Part shown: piece after piece, positions 44,065-51,383 of the stretch
How the letters are laid out: each line of letters begins with the position of its first letter
Position numbering within the stretch: position 1 is the stretch's first letter
Source of the DNA: Elusimicrobia bacterium GWA2_66_18
GTDB lineage: Bacteria; Elusimicrobiota; Elusimicrobia; UBA1565; UBA9628
DNA length: 64,000 nucleotides
Assembly (NCBI GenBank): GCA_001799675.1
Contig: MGTX01000032.1
Span: 62,001 to 126,000, forward strand
Direction: 5' to 3'
Translations under genes and position numbers: made by a program
Notes under the pieces: model-generated
The model's input: the letters and a program-made list of their open reading frames with translations, nothing else
What the model was told of the DNA's origin: nothing
The model's database searches: none

Positions 44065-45324
44065 TTAGACCGAGACGATTAGGTCTTCGCGTCCGAGCGA
44101 GACCCTCAGCGTGCCGCCCCTCCGCGCCACGCGCGCCTCGGCGGCCTTGGCCATCTCATCGAGGTCGTCGTCGGTGTAGCGGTCGTCTTGGTGGACAAGG
44201 ACCAACTGCTTGATGTGGTTGCGCTCCGCGAAGTCCACGGCGGAGATGAAGCTGGAGTGTCCCAAGCTCTTATTGATCTTGTAGTCCTCTTCGGTATAGC
44301 GACCGTCGTGGAAGAGGAGGTCTGCGTCGCGGCAAAGGCCGCCCAGCTTCTCATCGTAGTCCTGGAGGGCGGTGGCCTCCTCGCCGTAGATTTCGCTGTC
44401 CGGGCAGTAGACGATCTTGCGCGCCGCGATCTGGAGGACGTAGCCGAGCGTCATTCCGGGGTGGTTGGCGTAGAAGGCCGTCATGCGCACGCCCGGCAGG
44501 ACCTCGTAGGTCTTCTCCATCATCTCGTAGATCTCGATTTTGCAGGCTGGCAACTCGCCGCCGAAGGCGTTCGCGACGGCCTCATCAAGGGGCTTGTCCG
44601 GGTCGCTGGCGCCGCTGATGTTCAGGGTGAAGGAGGCGTCGCGCGCGCAGGACAGTCCGGCGAGTCCTTCGACGTGGTCGAGGTGAAAGTGGGTGAGGAA
44701 GAGCCAGATCTCCTTGTGCTTGGCGTCCTTCATCATCGAGTCGGCGAGCAGGCTGATGCCCGAACCGGCGTCGAAGACGATGAGGTGGCGAGAGGTTTCG
44801 ATCGAGACGCAGGAGGTGCGCTTGCCGTAGCGCGTCATCGCCGGGGAGACGTCCGAGGAGGCGGAGCGGCATCCCCAGACCGTGATCTTGAGTTCCCCGG
44901 GAGGCGGGGGGGGCTCGGGCAAAGAGGGGGGGGCGATCTTCCCGGGCTCGACGCCGTCCGTCTTGAGGATCTCGGCGACCTGAGCGGCGAACGACTCCAC
45001 GTCGTAGGGTTTCTCGATGAACGCTTCGGCGCCGTACTGCAGAGCGCGGGTCTTCTCGGCCTCGAAGGATTTTCCCGAGACGACGATGGCCCTGGTCTTC
45101 TTGGTCTCGGGGTCGGACTTCAGGTGGTGCAGCAGCGTCAGGCCGTCGATGCCCGGCATCAGGATGTCGAGGACGACGAGGGAGGGTTTCTCCTTTTTGA
45201 TCGCGTCCTGCGCCTTCAAACTGTCCTGGATGAGGAGCGCTGTGAAGCCCGCGTCTCGCAGGAGCTCCAAGGTGAGCATGCCGACGATGGGGTCGTCATC
45301 GACTATGATGATCTGGGTCGCCAT
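44065..45324 (-). CDS. Response-regulator receiver fused to a metallo-beta-lactamase-fold hydrolase
   Basis: 419 aa. The start ATG 45324 opens the receiver domain (QIIIVDDDPIVGMLTLELL; acceptor Asp in LVVLDILMPGIDGL; Lys in AFIEKPYD; about 1-120). After a Pro-rich linker comes an MBL fold (about 150-419) with ITVWGCRSASSDVSPAMTRYGKRTSCVSI, VFDAGSGISLL, the metal motif THFHLDHVEGL, the second-sphere ligands YCPDSEIYG and LLFHDGRYTEEDY, and GHSSF. This is close to the phosphodiesterase/RNase Z-like MBL proteins such as PhnP. Phosphorylation may switch the hydrolase. No histidine kinase is beside it. It is divergent from rsmD over 28 bp and its stop lies 2 nt from that of the fusion peptidase. 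Confidence 0.88.
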   Translation of the reverse strand: MATQIIIVDDDPIVGMLTLELLRDAGFTALLIQDSLKAQDAIKKEKPSLVVLDILMPGIDGLTLLHHLKSDPETKKTRAIVVSGKSFEAEKTRALQYGAEAFIEKPYDVESFAAQVAEILKTDGVEPGKIAPPSLPEPPPPPGELKITVWGCRSASSDVSPAMTRYGKRTSCVSIETSRHLIVFDAGSGISLLADSMMKDAKHKEIWLFLTHFHLDHVEGLAGLSCARDASFTLNISGASDPDKPLDEAVANAFGGELPACKIEIYEMMEKTYEVLPGVRMTAFYANHPGMTLGYVLQIAARKIVYCPDSEIYGEEATALQDYDEKLGGLCRDADLLFHDGRYTEEDYKINKSLGHSSFISAVDFAERNHIKQLVLVHQDDRYTDDDLDEMAKAAEARVARRGGTLRVSLGREDLIVSV

Positions 45325-45352
45325 AAGCTCGTATTCTATATAATATCCCAAT
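45325..45352. promoter_or_regulatory. 28-bp bidirectional promoter core with abutting -10 boxes
   Basis: Plus-strand TATAAT (45339-45344) lies 8 nt before the rsmD ATG at 45353. Minus-strand TAGAAT (45338-45333) lies 8 nt before the ATG at 45324. The hexamers touch back to back, so both mRNAs should start at or next to their start codons and each -35 region falls in the other gene. Confidence 0.6.
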
Positions 45353-45940
45353 ATGAGGATACTCGCAGGAGACAGCCGCGGTCGGCGCTTCAAGAGCGTG
45401 CCCAGGACCTTCCCGGTCAAGCCGATCTCCTCGCGCATCAAGAAGTCGGTCTTCGACATCCTGCGCCCGTGGCTGGCAGAGGCCCGTTTCCTTGACCTGT
45501 ACGCCGGCACCGGCGCCGTGGGCTTGGAGGCCCTCTCGCGGGGTGCGGCGTCTTGCTTCTTCGTCGACCGCGACAGGCGTTGCCTGGCGGTCATCGACGA
45601 GAATCTCAAGGCCCTGGACCTGGCCGCCAAAGGCCGGACTTCTTATGGGGACGTCCTCCAGGATCTCTCCTGGCTCGCCTACCGCGCCGGGGTCGCGACC
45701 TTCGATCTCATCTACCTGGGGCCGCCCTACCGCGACGCGCAGGACCGCCCCTTGCACGATTCGACGCCGTCGTTGGCGCGCGTGGCGCAGGCGGGGCTTC
45801 TAGCGCCCGGAGGCCTCATCCTCATCCAGCATCACGTGAAGGAAGAGGTCGCGCTGCCTGCCGGCTACGAGCGTTTCCGCCGCGAGAAGTACGGCGACAC
45901 CTTCGTGGACTTCCACCGGCGCAGGCCCGCCGCGGCGTGA
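45353..45940 (+). CDS. rsmD: 16S rRNA (guanine966-N2)-methyltransferase
   Basis: 195 aa. MRILAGDSRGRRFKSVP...KPISSRIKKSVFDIL is the RsmD N-terminal signature; the SAM motif is FLDLYAGTGAVGLEALSRGA. Motif IV, normally DPPY, reads GPPY (about residue 123; codon GGG at 45719-45721). The substitution at this catalytic position is notable. It methylates G966 of 16S rRNA in its known relatives. TGATG coupling leads to the nuclease gene. Confidence 0.9.
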   Translation: MRILAGDSRGRRFKSVPRTFPVKPISSRIKKSVFDILRPWLAEARFLDLYAGTGAVGLEALSRGAASCFFVDRDRRCLAVIDENLKALDLAAKGRTSYGDVLQDLSWLAYRAGVATFDLIYLGPPYRDAQDRPLHDSTPSLARVAQAGLLAPGGLILIQHHVKEEVALPAGYERFRREKYGDTFVDFHRRRPAAA

Positions 45941-46647
45941 TGGATATCTCGTACACCCGATATCGCATCTACCGGGAGTGTCCCGAGAAGTACAAGTATC
46001 TGTTCGAGGACGGACGCCGCATCCCGCTCGACGGCCGAGCCTCCTTCGGGCTCTCCCTGCACCGCGTGCTGGAGACGTGGCTGCGGGGCGCGGACTGCTC
46101 GCTGGAATCTCTGCAGGACGCCCTGCGCTCGCGCTGGCTGTCCGTGGGCTACCCGGACGAGGCGAGCGAGTCGCGCGCGTATGCCAAGGCCGAGCGAGTC
46201 TTGGCCCGATTCCACGGGGAGGAGTCCTCGCGGCGCACGCGGCTCATCGGCGCGGAGAAGGAGTTCGCCTGGCCCCTGGGTCGCCACGAGGTCCGCGGGA
46301 TGATCGACCGCATCGACCAACTTCCCGACGGCGCCTATGAGTTGGTCGACTACAAGACCGGTCCGAGCGTGCCGACGCCGGCGCAGGTCGCCGACGACCT
46401 CCAGCTGCGCTTCTACGCCCTCGGCGCCAAGCGCGGCCTGGGCATCGACGCCGCCGTCCTCACGGTCGACTGCGTGGCGGCCGGCAAGCGCGTCAGCGTG
46501 CCGTACGACCCGTCCGGGGAGGAGGCGCTGACCGCCGACATCGTGGCCGCAGCCGACGGCATTGAGGCGGGGGAATTCTCCGCGCGCACGCGCTACTGCC
46601 CGCGCTGCGACTTCCGCGCGGAGTGTCCCCACTCCACGGCCAAGTAG
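45940..46647 (+). CDS. RecB/AddB-like PD-(D/E)xK nuclease with an iron-sulfur type Cys cluster
   Basis: 235 aa. Opens with SYTRYRIYRECPEKYKY (first Cys), then SFGLSLHRVLETWL (conserved His), and the PD-(D/E)xK core AYELVDYKTGPS with Gln motif QLRFYALGA. The C-terminal cysteines CPRCDFRAEC complete the four-Cys arrangement of 4Fe-4S AddB/Cas4-type nucleases. Likely a single-strand exonuclease in DNA repair; no helicase partner is adjacent, and no cas genes are present. Overlaps the rsmD stop. Confidence 0.85.
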   Translation: MDISYTRYRIYRECPEKYKYLFEDGRRIPLDGRASFGLSLHRVLETWLRGADCSLESLQDALRSRWLSVGYPDEASESRAYAKAERVLARFHGEESSRRTRLIGAEKEFAWPLGRHEVRGMIDRIDQLPDGAYELVDYKTGPSVPTPAQVADDLQLRFYALGAKRGLGIDAAVLTVDCVAAGKRVSVPYDPSGEEALTADIVAAADGIEAGEFSARTRYCPRCDFRAECPHSTAK

Positions 46648-46658
46648 GCTCCCCGGGG

Positions 46659-47510
46659 TCACCTTTTGGCGTCTTCGGCCCGGCGACGCGGCGCGTCCGA
46701 GAGCTCGCACTTCTCGCGCACGCAGTTCTTGCCGTCGTGCTTGGCCTGGTAGAGGTTCATGTCCGCCCGGTGGAGGAGGTCGGCGGGGCTCTCCCGCGTG
46801 CCGCCGTCGAAGGTAGCCGCGCCGATGCTGACGGTGCTCATGTATCCGTTCTTGGCGACGCCGTTGCGCACGCGGTTGGCCACATGCAGGGACGTCTGCG
46901 CGTCGGCGCCGGGCATGACCACCAGGAACTCGTCGCCGCCGTAGCGACCCAGGATGTCGTTGGAGCGCACGTTGGCGGTGATGGTCTCGGCGGTTTCTCG
47001 GATGACGCGATCTCCGAAGAGGTGCCCGTGACTGTCGTTGATGCGCTTGAAGTCGTCGATGTCTACGAGGAGCATCGAGAGGGGGGACTTCTCGGTGAGG
47101 GTGTGCTGGATCTCCAACTCCAGCACCTCGTAAAGATAGCCGTAGGTGTAGGCGCCCGAGAGGGCGTCGGTCACGGACTTGAGATGAAGCTCGTCCATGC
47201 GCGCGGAGAGCATGCGGTTGTGCACCCTCTGGCGCTCCGAGCGCACGCCCAGGACGTAGCCGAAGAGGATGAACGAAGCGACCGTGCTCACTCCCATGTA
47301 GGCGTAGAAGACGAGATTGTACTGGAGCTCGTTGCGCATCCAGAGGGGCTTGAGCAGGGGGTCCGCCAGCCAGAAGCGGATGAGGAAGGCTCCGACCGGA
47401 GAGCTGAGCCCCATGAGCGCGCCCAGAACGGGATAGGCGTAGTAGTGCGGCAGGCCGCGCCAGAACGGGCGCGCGTCGCCCTGATCGAAACGGCGACGGC
47501 GGGCGATCAT
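46659..47510 (-). CDS. Membrane diguanylate cyclase (GGDEF domain)
   Basis: 283 aa. Two hydrophobic helices (about residues 24-47 and 66-85) precede a GGDEF domain (about 110-270) with the intact active site RYGGDEFLVV, plus LVDIDDFKRINDSHGHLFGD. There is no clear RxxD inhibitory site. It should make cyclic di-GMP from two GTP. Its start overlaps the stop of the SixA-like gene (4 nt), so the two form a coupled pair. No EAL or PilZ gene is seen. Confidence 0.92.
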   Translation of the reverse strand: MIARRRRFDQGDARPFWRGLPHYYAYPVLGALMGLSSPVGAFLIRFWLADPLLKPLWMRNELQYNLVFYAYMGVSTVASFILFGYVLGVRSERQRVHNRMLSARMDELHLKSVTDALSGAYTYGYLYEVLELEIQHTLTEKSPLSMLLVDIDDFKRINDSHGHLFGDRVIRETAETITANVRSNDILGRYGGDEFLVVMPGADAQTSLHVANRVRNGVAKNGYMSTVSIGAATFDGGTRESPADLLHRADMNLYQAKHDGKNCVREKCELSDAPRRRAEDAKR

Positions 47511-47977
47511 CCCAGTTCTCCGGGATCCAGGATCCAGAGCAGGCGCAGCGGCGGGCCGGTCGCGATGACCGCGAGCCCCGCGGGACGGAAGTCGAGGCGC
47601 GTCTCGGTGAGCAGGGCCGCCAGCTCTCCGACCTGGGGCTGATGGCCGATGGCCAGGACCTCGTCGACGCCGTCCGTGCGCGCCGTCAACTCCGTGAAAA
47701 CCTCCTCGGCGGGTCGGGTGTTGTCAAGAGGAGCGAAGGACGCGGTCCCGCGCGCGGGCTTGAGGATCTCCGCGACCGCGGCCGCGGTCTGGACGGCGCG
47801 CGTCAGCGGGGAATGCAGGACCAGCTCCGGCCGTCCTCCGCGCTTGGCGATCTCCTGGGCCACGCGCCGCGCGTCGGCGCGGCCGCGCTCCGAGAGGGGG
47901 CGCAGGGCGTCGGACTCCACGCCGGCGTCGGCGGCGGAGGGGGCGAGCCCGTGGCGCATCAAAAAAAGGATCTTCAC
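47507..47977 (-). CDS. SixA-like phosphohistidine phosphatase (histidine phosphatase superfamily)
   Basis: 156 aa. The catalytic RHG motif is FLMRHGLAP at the N-terminus, and the second catalytic His is in AIGHQPQVGELAALL, the SixA spacing. SPLTRAVQTAAAVA is the conserved arginine segment. Relatives remove phosphate from phosphohistidine on signalling or PTS proteins. It is translated just ahead of the diguanylate cyclase. Confidence 0.88.
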   Translation of the reverse strand: MKILFLMRHGLAPSAADAGVESDALRPLSERGRADARRVAQEIAKRGGRPELVLHSPLTRAVQTAAAVAEILKPARGTASFAPLDNTRPAEEVFTELTARTDGVDEVLAIGHQPQVGELAALLTETRLDFRPAGLAVIATGPPLRLLWILDPGELG

Positions 47978-47997
47978 TCGGCGGACAATCTAGCAAA

Positions 47998-49182
47998 TCA
48001 AAAGAAGTATTCAAACGAGCCGAAGAACTGCTCCAGGAGACGGTCCACCCAGGGCCGGCGGCGCCACTCCTCCAGGGTGATCTCCCGGGAATCCTCCAGG
48101 GCGCGCTCGAAGCGGCTCGTCAGGTCCTCGGCGAGAGGGCGGTCGAGACTGTGGAGGTTGACCTCGAGGTTGTGGTGCAGACTGCGGTGGTCCAGGTTGT
48201 AGGATCCGACCGCGCACCAGCGGCGGTCCACGACGACGGCCTTGGCGTGGAGCATGGGACCCTGCCATTCGTAGATGCGCACGCCGCGAGACAGGAGCGG
48301 GCCGTAGTTGGCGCGCATGGCGTGCCAGACGGACTTGACGTCGGAGAACCCGGGCACCAGCACGCGCACGCTCACGCCGCGCTTGGCGGCCCGCGTCAGC
48401 GCGCGGCGGATGCGCCAGTCCGGGATGAAGTAGGAGTTGGCGATGACCACCTCCAAGCGCGCGGCGCGCAGGGCGTTGAGATACGCTTCGCGGATGACGA
48501 GGCGGTGGAGGATCTCATGGTTGCCCACGACGCGCGCGCGCGCGGTCCCGACGGCCTGGTCGGGCCGGCCGTCGGACTCGAACCAGCGCCCCGTCTGCCT
48601 GTGCCAGACGGCGCGGAAGAGCCGGTCTAGGTCATACGCCGCGGGCCCCTCCACCTTCAGGTGGGCGTCGGGCCAGTCGTGGCCGCCGAGCTTCGTGGGG
48701 GCATGCTCGTGGCAGAGGTTCATGCCGCCGGTAAATCCCACGCGGCCGTCGCAGACCAGGATTTTGCGGTGATCTCGCTTGTTCCAGGCCCAGCGCGGTC
48801 GCCAGGGGGCCACGGGGTGGTACTCGAGGATCTGCACGCCCGCGTTGCGCAGCCGCGTTTCCACGCTCGGGTCCATGTCGAGCGAGCCGACGGAATCGTA
48901 GATGAGGCGCACGCGCACGCCCTCGCGCGCCTTCCGGGCCAGGAGCGCGGCGAAGCCGCGCCCGGTGGAGTCGTCGCCGAAGATGTAGGTCTCGAGATGG
49001 ACGGACAGGCGGGCCGCCTCGATGGCCTCGGCCATGGCCGAAAAGAGGTCCTGGCCGCGGGTATAGAGAGACAGCCGGTTGCCCGAGGTGTACTCGTCGC
49101 TGTCCCAGGAGAAGTCGCCGGACCCGGTCTGGGGCCGGCGCTTGAGGAGTCTCGGAACGCGCAGCAGGCGCGGCAACGGCAT
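47998..49182 (-). CDS. Phospholipase D-family protein, cardiolipin synthase-like
   Basis: 394 aa. Two HKD motifs: HRKILVCDGRVGFTGGMN and HAKAVVVDRRWCAVGSYNLDHRS, both HxKxxxxD with the Gly/Asn following. No membrane helices, in contrast to classic ClsA, so it resembles soluble ClsB-type enzymes. It likely condenses two phosphatidylglycerols or exchanges head groups. The 37-bp repeat copy 1 begins 6 bp beyond its start. Confidence 0.9.
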   Translation of the reverse strand: MPLPRLLRVPRLLKRRPQTGSGDFSWDSDEYTSGNRLSLYTRGQDLFSAMAEAIEAARLSVHLETYIFGDDSTGRGFAALLARKAREGVRVRLIYDSVGSLDMDPSVETRLRNAGVQILEYHPVAPWRPRWAWNKRDHRKILVCDGRVGFTGGMNLCHEHAPTKLGGHDWPDAHLKVEGPAAYDLDRLFRAVWHRQTGRWFESDGRPDQAVGTARARVVGNHEILHRLVIREAYLNALRAARLEVVIANSYFIPDWRIRRALTRAAKRGVSVRVLVPGFSDVKSVWHAMRANYGPLLSRGVRIYEWQGPMLHAKAVVVDRRWCAVGSYNLDHRSLHHNLEVNLHSLDRPLAEDLTSRFERALEDSREITLEEWRRRPWVDRLLEQFFGSFEYFF

Positions 49183-49187
49183 GCGGG

Positions 49188-49224
49188 GATATTACAAATT
49201 AGCCGCGCCGCATCACGCGCGCCG
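49188..49224 (-). repeat. 37-bp repeat, copy 1
   Basis: GATATTACAAATTAGCCGCG...GCGCGCCG; matches 49952-49988 with one mismatch. On the minus strand it encodes the end RxMRRG* plus the first bases after the stop. Confidence 0.75.
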
Positions 49225-49704
49225 ACGCGCGGATGGCCTTGCGGGCCGCTCGCTTAACCTTTCCCAGCACCGTCGCCGAGCACCCGGCTTTCAGTTCAGC
49301 AGCGCCCGCCTTCTGCCGCGCGGCCTGGCTCACGGCCCATCGTACTGCGGACCTCGTATTTGGCAGCCTTCAGGATTCCGGACAACAGGGCGACATCCTC
49401 CGCTGATAAATCCAGACCGAGGGAACTTTGCGGCGGTCTGAATCGTATATAAGTGAGAGATCAGGAACCAATGCCCCGCATATGCTAAAATCGATTTCAG
49501 CGGGTCCAAGCGGTAGTTCAATAAGTCCTGTTCCCGTTCACTAGCGATGCTCTGCAACAGAAGGCTGCGCGATAGATAGATTCCAACGACCAACTCGCGC
49601 AGCTTCTGATCCCAGTTGTAGGGCAGGCCCTCAGGAAGACACGACCGGACTGTTTTTGCTACAAGATGCCTGGTTTTCAGGCCCGTCGGCGACAGTCGAC
49701 GCAT
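49199..49704 (-). pseudogene. Frameshifted gene of unknown function
   Basis: Three pieces in different minus-strand frames read as one protein. Piece 1, from the ATG at 49704, contains YNWDQKLRELVVGIYLSRSL and LLQSIASEREQDLLNYRLDP up to IQTAAKF near 49432. Piece 2, after a one-base shift, reads LGLDLSAEDVALLSGILKAA down to about 49345. Piece 3, in the third frame, reads RWAVSQAARQKAGAAELKAG and ends RASARVMRRG at the TAA 49201-49199. All pieces look coding, but two indels break the gene. Its end is nearly identical to that of the flavoprotein gene at 49963. No family recognised; it is less GC-rich in its first part. Confidence 0.5.
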
Positions 49705-49951
49705 GGGAGGCACCCCATGCCTTGATTTGTCCTCGGCGGGCCTGTTCGTTCCCGCCACCCCGCTCGGGACCCAGGCCGGATTTCTCGGCGGCCTATTCTA
49801 CCGCTTTGCCTTCCGGTTTTCGCGAAGCGAAAACCCTGGCGCCTCAAGGCGCCATGCCGTTCAATCGCCGTTGTGATCGCCGCTCAAAACTCGCGCCGGC
49901 GCGAGTTTCTCAAAACCCCGTGAACTTGGAGGCGCATGACCTTGCGTTTTC
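49705..49951. other. Spacer with three successive perfect hairpins
   Basis: No gene. It contains the three dyads listed at 49815-49908, lying between the frameshifted gene and copy 2 of the 37-bp repeat. Confidence 0.55.
49815..49908. repeat. Array of three perfect inverted repeats
   Basis: GGTTTTCGC-GAA-GCGAAAACC (49815-49835), TGGCGCCT-CA-AGGCGCCA (49837-49854), and AAACTCGCGCC/GGCGCGAGTTT (49887-49908). Every stem is 8-11 bp with no mismatch. Possible roles: terminator cluster, mobile palindromic (REP/attC-like) units, or structured RNA. Confidence 0.65.
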
Positions 49952-49988
49952 GATATTACAAATTAGCCGCGCCGCATCGCGCGCGCCG
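49952..49988 (-). repeat. 37-bp repeat, copy 2
   Basis: Copy of 49188-49224 with one mismatch, spanning the stop codon of the flavoprotein gene. Confidence 0.75.
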
Positions 49989-50562
49989 TCTCGCGGTCCA
50001 AGGGGCGGCCGCGAGCCAGGAGTCGACGCCTGAGCCGGGCGCGCTTGGCCGCGGGCATGTTCTGTCCGACCTTGAACTTGCCCGTCATCGTCTCTATGTC
50101 GAGGGCGATGACCGCCACGCCCCGCAGGGCCGCACGGTAGAGCGGGCTGCCGGCGCGGATGGGCTCATGTTTGCCCTCGGGCTGGAGCTTGACCATGAGG
50201 GCCTGCAGGGCCCGGGCCTTTTCCTCGAGCTCCCCCACGAGCCGGGCCCGGCCCTTCACTACGACCGACTCGAAAAAACTGGTCGCCCCGCAGGCGCGAG
50301 CCTCGTCGAAGAAATAGGAGGGCACGAGGGCGAGCGGCCGGACCGCGACGAAGGTCGCGGCCTTGCCGCGCCGAAGGGCGTCGATCTTCTCGCCGGCTGG
50401 GGCGCTGTGGAAATAGAGGCTTCTCCCCAGACGCGTGAAATTGAGGGGGACCAGCAGGGGCCTCCCGGTTTTCCCCAGGAGACCGAGCACGCCCCAATCC
50501 GCCGCGTCGAGCACGCGCTCTAAATCGCATTCGTCGAAGACCTCGAATTCTTTTCTTCTCAT
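49963..50562 (-). CDS. Pyridoxamine 5'-phosphate oxidase-family flavoprotein
   Basis: 199 aa from the ATG at 50562. The split beta-barrel FMN-binding fold is shown by WGVLGLLGKTGRPLLVPLNFTRLGRSLYFHSAPAGEKIDALRRG, KAATFVAVRPL, SFFESVVVKGRARLVGELEEKARALQALM and AVIALDIETMTGKFKVGQNMP. This is closest to the NimA-like/heme-utilisation subgroup (PNPOx-like), not to PdxH. The substrate is unknown. The last ~15 codons and the stop share the 37-bp repeat with the frameshifted gene downstream. Confidence 0.85.
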   Translation of the reverse strand: MRRKEFEVFDECDLERVLDAADWGVLGLLGKTGRPLLVPLNFTRLGRSLYFHSAPAGEKIDALRRGKAATFVAVRPLALVPSYFFDEARACGATSFFESVVVKGRARLVGELEEKARALQALMVKLQPEGKHEPIRAGSPLYRAALRGVAVIALDIETMTGKFKVGQNMPAAKRARLRRRLLARGRPLDRETARAMRRG

Positions 50563-50587
50563 CGGGCTGCGACCGGTCGCTCTTGCG

Positions 50588-51304
50588 TTACTGTTTGCGC
50601 TTCTCCTCGCGCTCTTTGCGGCGGTCGTTATCAACCGAGGTCTTGTAGGCTGCGATCATGACGATCAGCCTTGAGTCGACGGCCGCGTGGTCGGCGATCT
50701 TAACGGTCCAGTTGTCCGAGAATATGTTGAGCCACGGGCGGTGCAGCGTGGCGACCGTGCGGCCGTCCGGGCGGCGAATGGTCAAGTCGGTCGATATCCA
50801 ATCGACCTTCTCCGAGGTCGCGATTTCCGCTCCCTGCGAGTCGAGCATGGAGTATTGGGTGTAGACCTTAAAGAACGACTTGAGCACGTTTTCCTTGATC
50901 GCGCCGATCGGAAGGTCCGAGCAGTCGGTCACATCGATATGGGCGCCCCACGAGAGCAAGCGCGCTCGGGCCTTGGCGATGCAATTGTCCTTCGCGTCGA
51001 TGTAGGTGAAGGCCTTGGTCAGGCTGAAGAATTTCCGGGTGATCGTGCCGAGCGTGGAGTCGCCCGCCTTCAGATCGAATGTGTCGACCAGCGATATCAC
51101 GCGCTCGTGAACGGTCATTTCATCCGGCAGCGTTGGTGCTGGGCCGGAGGACTGCCGTGTCGCGGGCCAGGCCGGCACGCGGACGGATGGGAGGACGTCG
51201 GTTCCCGCGGCGGCTTTCAGTTGATTGAACGCATCGGAACCGGCCCGCGCGGGGGCCGCAAACGCCAGGTACAAGACGGCGGAGATCAATCGTTTCCTGT
51301 TCAT
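50588..51304 (-). CDS. Secreted LURP-one-related (LOR/YxjI, tubby-like) protein
   Basis: 238 aa. A signal peptide (LISAVLYLAFAAPARAG) precedes ~60 residues of linker and then a LOR-type beta-barrel: KFFSLTKAFTYIDAKDNCIAKARARLLSWGAHIDVTDC, SFFKVYTQYSMLDSQGAEIATS, and WLNIFSDNWTVKIADHAAVDSRLIVMIAAYKTSVD, matching the WxS..W/D.Y.i.I ending of the family. LOR proteins are normally cytoplasmic; here the fold is exported. Its role is unknown. TATCCT lies 6 nt before the ATG, so the transcript may be leaderless. Confidence 0.65.
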   Translation of the reverse strand: MNRKRLISAVLYLAFAAPARAGSDAFNQLKAAAGTDVLPSVRVPAWPATRQSSGPAPTLPDEMTVHERVISLVDTFDLKAGDSTLGTITRKFFSLTKAFTYIDAKDNCIAKARARLLSWGAHIDVTDCSDLPIGAIKENVLKSFFKVYTQYSMLDSQGAEIATSEKVDWISTDLTIRRPDGRTVATLHRPWLNIFSDNWTVKIADHAAVDSRLIVMIAAYKTSVDNDRRKEREEKRKQ

Positions 51305-51310
51305 GAAGAC

Positions 51311-51316
51311 AGGATA
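51311..51316 (-). promoter_or_regulatory. -10-like box, leaderless spacing for the LOR gene
   Basis: Minus-strand TATCCT (51316-51311) followed by 6 nt and the ATG at 51304. The divergent helicase gene has TAGAAT at 51368-51373, 10 nt before its own ATG. Confidence 0.4.
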
Positions 51317-51383
51317 GCATTCGGCGCCCCCGGGCCGGAAGTCAGGGCCTTGCTCGAATGCAATTGCTAGAATAATCGTCTTC

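Noticed and set aside
45325..45630. Extension of the REC-MBL protein upstream of ATG 45324
   Set aside because: It would run through rsmD antisense; the receiver domain starts at ATG 45324.
45940..46647. Cas4
   Set aside because: The Cys and nuclease pattern is shared with AddB/RecB-like exonucleases, and no cas genes or repeats are present.
49815..49908. CRISPR array
   Set aside because: The three dyads differ in sequence and spacing and there are no spacers.
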